NCBI RefSeq assembly: GCF_029846175.1 | Contig: NZ_JARWAC010000016.1 | Span: 343,167-407,166, forward strand | Origin: Sphaerisporangium sp. TRM90804 | GTDB lineage: Bacteria > Actinomycetota > Actinomycetes > Streptosporangiales > Streptosporangiaceae | DNA length: 64,000 nt | Direction of reading: 5' to 3' | Shown here: positions 57,254-64,000 of the stretch, piece by piece | How positions within the stretch are numbered: the first letter of the stretch is position 1 | Layout of the letters: each line of letters opens with the position of its first letter | Program-made: the position numbers and the translations under genes | The notes under the pieces: model-generated | Database searches by the model: none | What the model was told of the DNA's origin: nothing | The model's input: only the letters and a program-made list of their open reading frames with translations

Positions 57254-57348
57254 GGGCCCGCGCCCGGCGCGGGCCCGGCGGAAGGGCGGGGCCGTGGGCC
57301 TCGCCCTTCTGTCATGCCCGGGGGTGGGGCTACCCCCACCCCCGGGCA
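57254..57348 (+). terminator. three tandem hairpins downstream of rho
   Basis: Hairpin 1: GGGCCCGCGCC (57254-57264) with GGCGCGGGCCC (57266-57276). Hairpin 2: GAAGGGCG (57281-57288) with CGCCCTTC (57302-57309). Hairpin 3: TGCCCGGGGGTGGGG (57315-57329) with CCCCACCCCCGGGCA (57334-57348), loop CTAC. All are perfect, and together they fill most of the rho-to-histidine-kinase gap. Confidence 0.75.
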
Positions 57349-57470
57349 CTGGCGCCCGCCCCATGGCGCCGGGCGCGCGGGCTTGGCAGGCTTCAAGCCG
57401 TCCGGCCCACGTCACGGTCTCAGCGGTTCCACCGAACGCGCCCGGGTGAGGGCTCGACGGGAGGGGAAGC

Positions 57471-58766
57471 ATGACTGCCGAGGCGGCGGCACCGGGGCGC
57501 GCACCGTTACGACTACGTGTGCCGTTCGGCCCCCGAGGGCCGCTGGGCCTGCTGGTCGACCCGATGACGTGGCGCACCGCCCCCTACCTGATCTTGGCGT
57601 CCGTCACCGGATTCGTGTGGTTCGTCGTGCTGGCGGTGACCGTCCCGGTCTCGCTGGTGCTCTTCGGGGTGTGGGTCGGCCTGCCGCTGCTGGTGCTCAC
57701 GATGCTCCTATGGCGCGCGGGAGCGATGCTTGAGCGCCGCCTCCTGCGGCTGGCCCTGGGCGTCGCCATCCCGGACCCGTACCGGCCGCGGCCGATCTCG
57801 GGGGTGATGAGCCAGCTCGGCTGGCTGTTCCGCGACCCGGCCACCTGGAAGGATCTCGGCTACCTGCTCCTGCTGTTCCCGCTGGGCATGGTCGAGGCCG
57901 GGGTGACGGTGGTCCTGTGGATCTGCTCGGCCGGTCTCCTCGGTCAGCCGATCCTGGTGCTGCTGGGTGTTCCGACGTCGATCACCGAGCGGCTGGTGAT
58001 CGACACCATCCCCGAGTCGCTGCCGTGGGTGCTGGTCGGTGCGCTGCTCACGATCGTCACGCTCTACGTCGTGCGTGCCATGGGCTGGCTGCACGGGCTG
58101 CTGGCGGTGGCGCTGCTCGGAGCCGGCGACGAGGAGCGGGTCACCCACCTGCGGGCGAGCCGGGCCAGAGGCGTGGACGCGGCCGAGGCCGAGCGGCGCA
58201 GAATCGAGCGCGACCTGCACGACGGGGCCCAGCAACGGCTGCTGGCGGTCGTCCTCGATCTGGGCAGGGCCCGCTCCAAGTTCGACTCCGACCCCGAGGA
58301 GGCCCGGGAGCTGCTCACGCAGGCGCACGCGGGCACCAAGGCGGCCATCACCGAGCTGCGCGACCTGGCGCGCGGCATCTACCCAGCCATCCTCACCGAC
58401 CGGGGGCTGGACGCCGCCCTGTCGGCGCTCGCCGCCCGCGCGCCGGTCAGGGTGGAGGTCACGGTGGAGATCACCACCCGGCCGCCGGCCGCGGTCGAGA
58501 GCATCGCGTACTTCATCGTCGCCGAGGCGCTCACCAACATGGCCAAGCACTCGGCGGCCACCCAGGCGTCGGTGCGCGTGGCCCGTGAGGACGAGCGGGT
58601 CGTCGTCGAGGTGCGGGACGACGGCGTGGGCGGCGCGCTGGCGCGCCCGGGCGGCGGGCTGGCCGGCCTGGCCGACCGCGCCGCCACCATCGACGGCGCG
58701 CTTATCATCCGGAGCCCCGAAGGCGGGCCCACGCTGATCCGCGCCGAGCTACCGTACGAATGGTGA
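57471..58766 (+). CDS. sensor histidine kinase (NarL-type partner, HisKA_3)
   Basis: Membrane kinase of 431 residues. Four membrane segments lie in the first 210 residues (for example LILASVTGFVWFVVLAVTVP), with a repeated-loop architecture of the bacterial sensor family that begins with a short membrane domain. The phospho-acceptor His is in ERRRIERDLHDGAQQRLLAV. The ATPase domain has the N box VAEALTNMAKHSAATQ and the G box VRDDGVGGALARPGGGLAGL. The response regulator follows with overlapping or adjacent start. The stimulus is unknown; membrane stress is plausible. Confidence 0.95.
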   Translation: MTAEAAAPGRAPLRLRVPFGPRGPLGLLVDPMTWRTAPYLILASVTGFVWFVVLAVTVPVSLVLFGVWVGLPLLVLTMLLWRAGAMLERRLLRLALGVAIPDPYRPRPISGVMSQLGWLFRDPATWKDLGYLLLLFPLGMVEAGVTVVLWICSAGLLGQPILVLLGVPTSITERLVIDTIPESLPWVLVGALLTIVTLYVVRAMGWLHGLLAVALLGAGDEERVTHLRASRARGVDAAEAERRRIERDLHDGAQQRLLAVVLDLGRARSKFDSDPEEARELLTQAHAGTKAAITELRDLARGIYPAILTDRGLDAALSALAARAPVRVEVTVEITTRPPAAVESIAYFIVAEALTNMAKHSAATQASVRVAREDERVVVEVRDDGVGGALARPGGGLAGLADRAATIDGALIIRSPEGGPTLIRAELPYEW

Positions 58767-58795
58767 CCGGGCGGTGGGCTGAGGGGGCGGGCGCG

Positions 58796-59443
58796 GTGCG
58801 CGTGGTGATCGCCGAGGACTCCGTCCTGCTCCGGGAGGGGCTGATCAGGCTGCTCGCCGACGGCGGCATCGAGACGGTGGCCGCCGCCGGCGACGGCCCG
58901 GGGCTGGTCGACGCGGTGCGCGAGCACGAGCCCGACCTCGCCGTCGTGGACGTGCGGATGCCGCCGTCCCACACCGACGAGGGGCTCAAGGCGGCGCTGG
59001 CCGCCCGCTCCATCCGGCCCGGCCTGCCCGTGCTGGTGCTCTCCCAGTACGTGGAGGAGCGTTACGCGACCGAGCTGATCGGCCGCGGCGCGGCGGCCGT
59101 GGGCTACCTGCTGAAGGAGCGCGTCGCCGACGTCGGCGAGTTCCTCGACGCGGTCCGGCGGGTCGCGGCCGGCGGCACGGTCATCGACCCCGAGGTGGTG
59201 GAGCAGCTGCTGAGCCGGCGGCGCCGGGGGCACCCCCTCGACGCGCTGACCTCCAGGGAGTCGGAGGTCCTGGGGCTGATGGCGCAGGGCCGCTCGAACA
59301 ACGCCGTCGCCGCGCGCCTCAACGTCACCGAGGGGGCCGTGGAGAAGCACATCTCCAGCATCTTCGGGAAACTCGGTCTCGATCCGGCCCCGGACGACCA
59401 CCGCAGGGTCCTCGCCGTGCTCGCCTACCTGGGGCGGGTCTAG
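58796..59443 (+). CDS. LuxR/NarL-family response regulator
   Basis: Receiver plus DNA-binding protein of about 215 residues. The receiver has the acidic pair in VVIAEDSVLLREGL, the phospho-Asp in LAVVDVRMPPSHTDEG and the Lys in VGYLLKERVAD. The C-terminal helix-turn-helix reads LTSRESEVLGLMAQGRSNNA then LNVTEGAVEKHI. GTG 58796 is chosen because family members begin (M)RVVIAEDS and GAGGGGG precedes it; ATG 58760, overlapping the kinase stop, is an in-frame alternative. Cognate to the upstream kinase. Confidence 0.94.
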   Translation: MRVVIAEDSVLLREGLIRLLADGGIETVAAAGDGPGLVDAVREHEPDLAVVDVRMPPSHTDEGLKAALAARSIRPGLPVLVLSQYVEERYATELIGRGAAAVGYLLKERVADVGEFLDAVRRVAAGGTVIDPEVVEQLLSRRRRGHPLDALTSRESEVLGLMAQGRSNNAVAARLNVTEGAVEKHISSIFGKLGLDPAPDDHRRVLAVLAYLGRV

Positions 59444-59635
59444 GCCCGGCGGCCGGAAACCCGCCGCCTCGCCGCCGGTGGGCGGCGTGGGAATGCGTGG
59501 CGGGCCGGGGTGGTTAGAGGATCTGGCACACTGGTAGCCGACGAACGGCGGTTCCGGTTCCCGCCCCCCCTCGCCCGATCATCGGGCGGTGAGAGACGAG
59601 GGCGACCCGGCGGCCGCGCCAGGAGAGGAATACAC

Positions 59636-59854
59636 ATGAAGCCCGACATTCACCCGCAGTACGCCACCACGCAGGTGACCTGTGCCTGCGGAGCCAGCTT
59701 CACCACCCGCAGCACCGCCAAGAACGGCGTGATCCACGCGGACGTCTGCTCCGCCTGCCACCCGTTCTACACGGGCAAGCAGAAGATCCTCGACACCGGT
59801 GGCCGGGTGGCCCGCTTCGAGAAGCGTTTCGGCAAGAAGCCGGCCGGCAACTAG
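59636..59854 (+). CDS. rpmE: ribosomal protein bL31, zinc-binding form
   Basis: Large-subunit protein of 72 residues. The start ATG at 59636 follows AGGAGAGG. It carries the zinc cysteines CAC near residue 16 and [11 protein letters not shown] near residues 37-47, the zinc-containing C+ form. A zinc-free paralogue, if present, lies elsewhere. It lies 104 bases before prfA in the conserved rho-rpmE-prfA-prmC order, here with a two-component system inserted after rho. Confidence 0.97.
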   Translation: MKPDIHPQYATTQVTCACGASFTTRSTAKNGVIHADVCSACHPFYTGKQKILDTGGRVARFEKRFGKKPAGN

Positions 59855-59958
59855 CTGGGCGAGGAACGCCGGCTCGGAACCGTCCCCGCTCAGGGGGCGC
59901 GCCCGGGTCGGCGTTCTTGGTGTGATCCCGTTTTCTCGCCTGGAAGGAAGGACGCACG

Positions 59959-61011
59959 GTGAAACTCGACGAGTTGCTCGGGGAGTACGCGGAGCTGGAG
60001 CTCAAACTCGCCGACCCCGCCGTGCACGCCGACCAGAACAAGGCGCGCACGCTGGGCAAGCGGTACGCCCAGCTCACACCCATCGTGTCCACCTACCGCG
60101 AGCTGGAGGCCGTCCGCGACGACCTCGCGGCCGCCAGGGAGCTCGCCCACGAGGACGCCGGTTTCGCCGCCGAGGCGACCGAGCTGGAGGCCCGCGTGTC
60201 CCCGCTCGAGGAGCGCCTGCGGCACCTGCTCGTCCCGCGCGACCCCAACGACGACAAGGACACCATCATGGAGATCAAGGCGGGTGAGGGCGGCGAGGAG
60301 TCCGCGCTGTTCGCCGGCGATCTCCTGCGCATGTACCTCCGCTACGCCGAGCGGGCGGGCTGGAAGACCGAGATCATCGATGCCCAGCACTCCGACCTCG
60401 GCGGCTACAAGGACGTCACCGTCGCGGTGAAGGGCAAGGGCTCCGACGGCGTCTGGTCGCACCTGAAGTTCGAGGGCGGCGTCCACCGGGTCCAGCGGGT
60501 GCCGGTCACCGAGTCGCAGGGCCGCATCCACACCTCCGCGGCCGGCGTCCTGGTGTACCCGGAGGCCGAGGAGGTCGAGGTCCAGATCGACCCCAACGAC
60601 CTGCGGATCGACGTGTTCCGCAGCTCCGGCCCGGGCGGGCAGAGCGTCAACACCACCGACTCGGCGGTGCGCATCACGCACGCGCCGACCGGCGTGGTCG
60701 TCTCCTGCCAGAACGAGAAGAGCCAGCTCCAGAACAAGGAGTCGGCGATGCGCATTCTTCGCGCCCGGCTGCTCGCGATCGCGCAGGAGGAGGCCGACGC
60801 CGCCGCCTCGGCCGACCGCAAGTCGCAGGTGCGCACGGTCGACCGCTCCGAGCGCGTCCGCACCTACAACTACCCGGAGAACCGCATCAGCGATCACCGC
60901 GTAGGGTTCAAGGCCTACAACCTCGACCAGGTTCTGGACGGCGATCTCTCCGCGGTCATCCAGGCCCTGACGGACGCCGAGATGGCCGAGAAGCTGGCCG
61001 CGCACTCATGA
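59959..61011 (+). CDS. prfA: peptide chain release factor 1
   Basis: Recognises UAA and UAG stop codons and triggers peptide release. 350 residues starting at GTG 59959. The codon-recognition domain has the family PxT-type region near [18 protein letters not shown]. The catalytic GGQ lies in [20 protein letters not shown], the target of methylation by PrmC, encoded next. Length and motifs fit RF1 rather than RF2. Confidence 0.97.
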   Translation: MKLDELLGEYAELELKLADPAVHADQNKARTLGKRYAQLTPIVSTYRELEAVRDDLAAARELAHEDAGFAAEATELEARVSPLEERLRHLLVPRDPNDDKDTIMEIKAGEGGEESALFAGDLLRMYLRYAERAGWKTEIIDAQHSDLGGYKDVTVAVKGKGSDGVWSHLKFEGGVHRVQRVPVTESQGRIHTSAAGVLVYPEAEEVEVQIDPNDLRIDVFRSSGPGGQSVNTTDSAVRITHAPTGVVVSCQNEKSQLQNKESAMRILRARLLAIAQEEADAAASADRKSQVRTVDRSERVRTYNYPENRISDHRVGFKAYNLDQVLDGDLSAVIQALTDAEMAEKLAAHS

Positions 61012-61066
61012 GCGGCCCCACCGCCGTACCGCCCACGACCACATAGATATAGCTGACGAAACTTCC

Positions 61067-61921
61067 ATGACCTTGCTGATGGACGAGATAGCGCTGGCCA
61101 CCGCCCGGCTCGCCGAGGCCGGGGTCCCTTCTCCGCGGACCGACGCCGAGGAGATCGCGGCGTTCGTCCACGGCGTCCGGCGCGGAGAGCTCCACACCGT
61201 GGCCGACGGCGAGTTCGACGCGCTGTTCTGGGAGGGGGTCGCGCGGCGCGAGGCACGCGAGCCTCTTCAGCACATCACCGGCCGCGCCTACTTCCGTTAC
61301 CTCTCGCTGGAGGTCGGCCCCGGGGTCTTCGTGCCCCGCCCGGAGACCGAGGTCGTCGCGGGCTGGGCGATCGACCGCCTGCGTGAGATGGACGTCGCCT
61401 CGCCCGTGGTGGCCGATCTCGGCACCGGGTCGGGGGCCATCGCGTTGTCCATCGCCCAGGAGGTCGCGCTCGCCCAGGTGCACGCGGTCGAGGTCGATCC
61501 CGAGGCGTACGGCTGGGCCAAGCGCAACATCGTCGAGCATGGTCAGGGCCGCGTGTCGCTGCACCCCGAAGACCTCGCCGACTGCCTTCCCGAGCTCGAC
61601 GGCCGCGTCGACCTGGTGGTCTCCAACCCGCCCTACATCCCTCCCGGGGCCGTGCCGCGCGATCCCGAGGTGCGCGACTACGACCCCTCGCGGGCGCTCT
61701 ACGGCTCCGGCGCCGACGGTCTGGACGAGATCCGCGCCGTCGAGCGCACGGCCCGCCGCCTGCTGCGCCCGGGCGGCATGGTCGCGGTGGAGCACGCCGA
61801 CGAGCAGGGGTCGGCCGTCTACCTGGTGTTCCCCGAAGATCGCGGATGGCGCGACACCCGCACCCACGCCGACCTGACCGGCCGCGACCGCTTCGTCACC
61901 GCCCGCTTCGGCCGCGAGTGA
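61067..61921 (+). CDS. prmC: release factor glutamine methyltransferase
   Basis: Methylates the GGQ glutamine of release factors. 284 residues. The AdoMet-binding motif is VVADLGTGSGAIALSIAQ and the catalytic motif is LVVSNPPYIPPGAVP. The helical N-terminal domain that binds release factors covers about 1-80. It starts 55 bases after prfA, the usual pairing. Confidence 0.96.
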   Translation: MTLLMDEIALATARLAEAGVPSPRTDAEEIAAFVHGVRRGELHTVADGEFDALFWEGVARREAREPLQHITGRAYFRYLSLEVGPGVFVPRPETEVVAGWAIDRLREMDVASPVVADLGTGSGAIALSIAQEVALAQVHAVEVDPEAYGWAKRNIVEHGQGRVSLHPEDLADCLPELDGRVDLVVSNPPYIPPGAVPRDPEVRDYDPSRALYGSGADGLDEIRAVERTARRLLRPGGMVAVEHADEQGSAVYLVFPEDRGWRDTRTHADLTGRDRFVTARFGRE

Positions 61922-62118
61922 GCTTCCCGGGCTCGGCGTCGCCGTAGGAGTTCCGCGTTCGGTTCGCAGGTCGTCTCGGTGGTTCCGGCGCGCCGCCGGT
62001 TCCGCCTCCCTCCGCGCGTCGGCCGCTGTGGTCGTCCGGGTCGCCGCGCCGGGATGGGGAACGGTTGTCCACAGGCTGCGGGGTCCTGGTCCGGAGCGTG
62101 CGGCGCACGTGGAAGGAT

Positions 62119-62134
62119 TCGACTCGTGAGTCGA
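62119..62134. promoter_or_regulatory. perfect 16-bp palindrome spanning the sua5 start codon
   Basis: TCGACTC-GT-GAGTCGA is fully self-complementary, with its centre at the GTG start codon (62126-62128). It lies directly after the GGAAGG ribosome binding site. An RNA hairpin here would bury the start codon; as DNA it could be an operator. Confidence 0.55.
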
Positions 62135-63223
62135 CGTTATGACTGTTCGAACATGCAGGAGCGTGCCGCCGGGCTGGCCGACGCCGCATCGGCGATTCGC
62201 GCGGGCGAGCTGGTGGTGATCCCCACCGACACCGTCTACGGCATCGGTGCCGACGCCTTCACGCCGCACGCGGTCGCGGCGCTCCTGGAGGCCAAAGGGC
62301 GCGGCCGAGACGTCCCGGTGCCCGTCCTGGTCGGCACGGTGCGGGCGGCGAACGCCCTGGTGGACGATCTGGGCGTCTACGGCCAAGATCTCATCGACAA
62401 CTTCTGGCCGGGCCCGCTGACGCTGATCTGCCGGGCCGGCCGGTCCCTCAACTGGGATCTCGGCGACACCAAGGGCACGGTCGCGATCCGCATGCCGCTG
62501 CACGCGGTCGCGCTCGAACTGCTCAAGGAGACCGGCCCGATGGCGGTGAGCAGCGCCAACCGCAGCGGCGCCCCGCCTGCGACGACGGCCGCCGAGGCCG
62601 AGGAGCAGCTCGGCGAGTCGGTCGCGGTCTATCTCGACGGCGGCGCGTGCGCCGACGACACGCCCTCGACCATCATCGATCTCACCACGCCCGTGCCGCG
62701 CGTGCTCCGCAAGGGCGCCATCCCCGTCGAGAAGCTCCGCAGCGTGATCGGCTACGTGGCCACCGACGCCACCCCCGAGCCGTACTCCCCACCCGAGACA
62801 GACGCTCACGAGGCCAAGCCGGCTCCCGAAGCCGCCACCACCCTGCCCGATGACGTCCCCGGGGCCGCGGGCGCCGCCGAAGGCGTGTCCAAGGCCGACG
62901 AAGGCGCCGAGGCCGATCAGGTCGTCCCGGCCCCGTCCGAGCCTGGTGGGGCGGCGACGCAGGAGGGCAAGGAGCCCCGGGCCCAGACGAGTCAGGGCGA
63001 TGCGAGCGGGTCGGAGGCCGACCGGCCAGGGACGGGTGAGCCCCGAACGGGTTCGGCTGGGGCGACTCAAGCCGGAACAGGTGAGCCCGGAACGGGTCAG
63101 GCTGGAACGGGTGAGCCCGGAACAGGCGAGCCCGGAACGGGGCAGGCCGGGGCGGGCAAGCCGCCCGGCGGTTCGGCCGAGGGTGTGGAGGCGGAGCGGA
63201 AGGGGCCGGGCGCACAGGGCTGA
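62126..63223 (+). CDS. tsaC: threonylcarbamoyl-AMP synthase (Sua5/TsaC) with a repetitive C-terminal tail
   Basis: Makes threonylcarbamoyl-AMP for t6A modification of ANN-decoding tRNAs. 365 residues from GTG 62126 after GGAAGG. The YrdC fold covers about 10-205: AIRAGELVVIPTDTVYGIGA, NFWPGPLTLICRAG and AVSSANRSGAPPATTA. After about residue 220 there is no Sua5 domain; instead an acidic, then Gly/Glu/Pro-rich tail of about 140 residues includes repeats of AGTGEPGTGQ. The tail is probably disordered and is unusual for this enzyme. Confidence 0.92.
   Translation: MSRRYDCSNMQERAAGLADAASAIRAGELVVIPTDTVYGIGADAFTPHAVAALLEAKGRGRDVPVPVLVGTVRAANALVDDLGVYGQDLIDNFWPGPLTLICRAGRSLNWDLGDTKGTVAIRMPLHAVALELLKETGPMAVSSANRSGAPPATTAAEAEEQLGESVAVYLDGGACADDTPSTIIDLTTPVPRVLRKGAIPVEKLRSVIGYVATDATPEPYSPPETDAHEAKPAPEAATTLPDDVPGAAGAAEGVSKADEGAEADQVVPAPSEPGGAATQEGKEPRAQTSQGDASGSEADRPGTGEPRTGSAGATQAGTGEPGTGQAGTGEPGTGEPGTGQAGAGKPPGGSAEGVEAERKGPGAQG
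63074..63163 (+). repeat. six 15-bp tandem repeats encoding the Sua5 tail
   Basis: Units resembling GGAACGGGTGAGCCC begin at 63074, 63089, 63104, 63119, 63134 and 63149. They alternate between GTGEP- and GTGQA-type five-residue translations. A looser copy lies near 63030. Confidence 0.85.
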
Positions 63224-63506
63224 GGCTCGCCCGGCGCCCGGCCCGGTGAAGGCGTGCTGGTTCTCGTGGGAGGTTCGCGTCGGACGCGGTCCGGTTCAGC
63301 GCGGGGGCCGGCCGCTCGGTGCGGGGCCACCTGGAATCATGCCCTCTGGCTATCGCTGAGCCGTAACGGCGAGTGGCGTGAGTACCGTGATGTGCGTCTT
63401 TGCTCTTGAGTCGCTAGCTGTGGCGAGAGAGCATGGCTGCGGGCGGGCGGTGAGCCCGCTCCGGTGAGCGGCCAGGGGAGTGCGACCACGAGCACGGGAG
63501 ACGCCC

Positions 63507-64000
63507 ATGGGCAAGCTGGACGGAATGGACCCCACCCTGGTCCGCGCGCTGCTCGCCGAGGTCGGCCGCGCGGGTGAGCAGATGCGGACCGTCGAGTCCC
63601 GCATCGCCCAGCTGACGGGCGCCGCCGGCCTTTCGGTTCCGGCGACCCACCGCCCCGCCCAGGTGGCCGACGCCGGAGCCACCCTGGTGCGCGACGTCAA
63701 CGCCCGCCTGGTCCTGCTCGAGAAGCAGGAGAAGCAGAAGCAGTCCCCGACCGGCCCCACCGGCATGGACGTCACCGCTCCCGACAAGCAGGACACCACA
63801 AAGCCCCAGAGCGACCAGTCCGAGAAGGCCGACAAATCCGACAAGGACGACGCCCCGAAGGGCGACAAGCAGGACAAGGACGACGCCCCGAAGGGCGACA
63901 AGCAGGACAGGGACGACGCGCCCAAGGGCGACAAGCAGGACAGGGACGACGCGCCCAAGGGCGACAAGCAGGACAGGGACGACGCGCCCAAGGGCGACAA
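63507..64000 (+). CDS. unrecognised helical protein with 11-residue tandem repeats (cut by the window edge)
   Basis: Starts at ATG 63507 after GGGAG and remains open to the edge, at least 164 residues. The first 75 residues form a helical domain (MDPTLVRALLAEVGRAGEQM, VADAGATLVRDVNARLVLLE) reminiscent of small WXG100-like or surface-complex helpers, though no WxG motif is visible. A Lys/Gln/Asp-rich linker leads to perfect 11-residue repeats, DDAPKGDKQDR, continuing off the window. Composition is strongly charged and likely disordered. Function unknown. Confidence 0.75.
   Translation, partial: MGKLDGMDPTLVRALLAEVGRAGEQMRTVESRIAQLTGAAGLSVPATHRPAQVADAGATLVRDVNARLVLLEKQEKQKQSPTGPTGMDVTAPDKQDTTKPQSDQSEKADKSDKDDAPKGDKQDKDDAPKGDKQDRDDAPKGDKQDRDDAPKGDKQDRDDAPKGD
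63846..64000 (+). repeat. 33-bp tandem repeat array
   Basis: Units begin at 63846, 63879, 63912, 63945 and 63978 (last one incomplete). The first two have Lys-ending or synonymous variants; the later units are identical, beginning GACGACGCGCCCAAGGGCG. In-frame period, so copy number can vary without breaking the gene. Confidence 0.92.

Noticed and set aside
63846..64000. Regular 33-bp repeats resembling a CRISPR array
   Set aside because: Repeats are contiguous with no unique spacers, keep the reading frame and are not accompanied by cas genes.

Overview
This 64 kb window is chromosomal DNA of a very high-GC actinobacterium. The best guess is a Streptosporangiales-type organism (Nonomuraea, Streptosporangium or Actinomadura-like). 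The grounds are pervasive G/C third positions, many GTG and TTG starts, several apparently leaderless genes, an XRE-DUF5753 regulator, a DUF574-type methyltransferase, PadR and HxlR regulators, and the order lysA-hom-thrC-thrB-rho-rpmE-prfA-prmC-sua5. The genus is inference only.

Layout. 0.3-4.1 kb: PepSY membrane protein, small membrane protein, XRE-DUF5753 regulator and a DnaJ-type zinc-finger protein. 4.5-10.8 kb: glgX-treY-treZ, which turns alpha-glucan into trehalose. 10.9-13.6 kb: NitT/TauT-type importer (lipoprotein plus two permeases, no ATPase). 13.8-17.3 kb: ECF sigma factor, MerR/B12-type light regulator divergent from a photolyase, and a thiamine-binding protein. 17.4-21.3 kb: ABC-2 exporter divergent from an HxlR regulator fused to a peroxiredoxin. 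21.4-24.8 kb: SAM methyltransferase, phosphoglucomutase and uracil-DNA glycosylase. 24.9-30.1 kb: sugar ABC importer with two binding lipoproteins and a permease carrying a large extracytoplasmic insert. 30.2-33.8 kb: PadR regulator and FtsX-type ABC exporter. 33.9-35.6 kb: treS. 35.9-40.1 kb: asparagine-synthetase-like and CgeB/GT-like proteins, divergent. 40.2-44.1 kb: an accessory island of gene remnants followed by a two-gene MACPF/beta-gamma-crystallin plus leaderless serine protease unit. 44.2-54.8 kb: DALR protein, lysA, hom, three GT2 glycosyltransferases wedged into the threonine locus, thrC, thrB. 55.2-63.2 kb: rho, two-component system, rpmE, prfA, prmC, sua5. 63.5 kb to the edge: a repeat-rich acidic/basic protein, cut off.

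How they fit together. Two independent trehalose routes lie within 30 kb: TreY/TreZ (after GlgX debranching) and TreS (from maltose). Phosphoglucomutase and a sugar importer lie between them, so much of the first half may serve glycogen/trehalose balance. The right third is conserved housekeeping: aspartate-family amino acids, transcription termination, and translation termination and modification. The most novel-looking item is the MACPF plus protease pair at 41.4-44.1 kb. Both products lack a signal peptide, and they sit in a scar-like region between conserved blocks. Second is the HxlR-peroxiredoxin fusion at 20.3 kb. No tRNA, rRNA, CRISPR array or intact insertion sequence was recognised.
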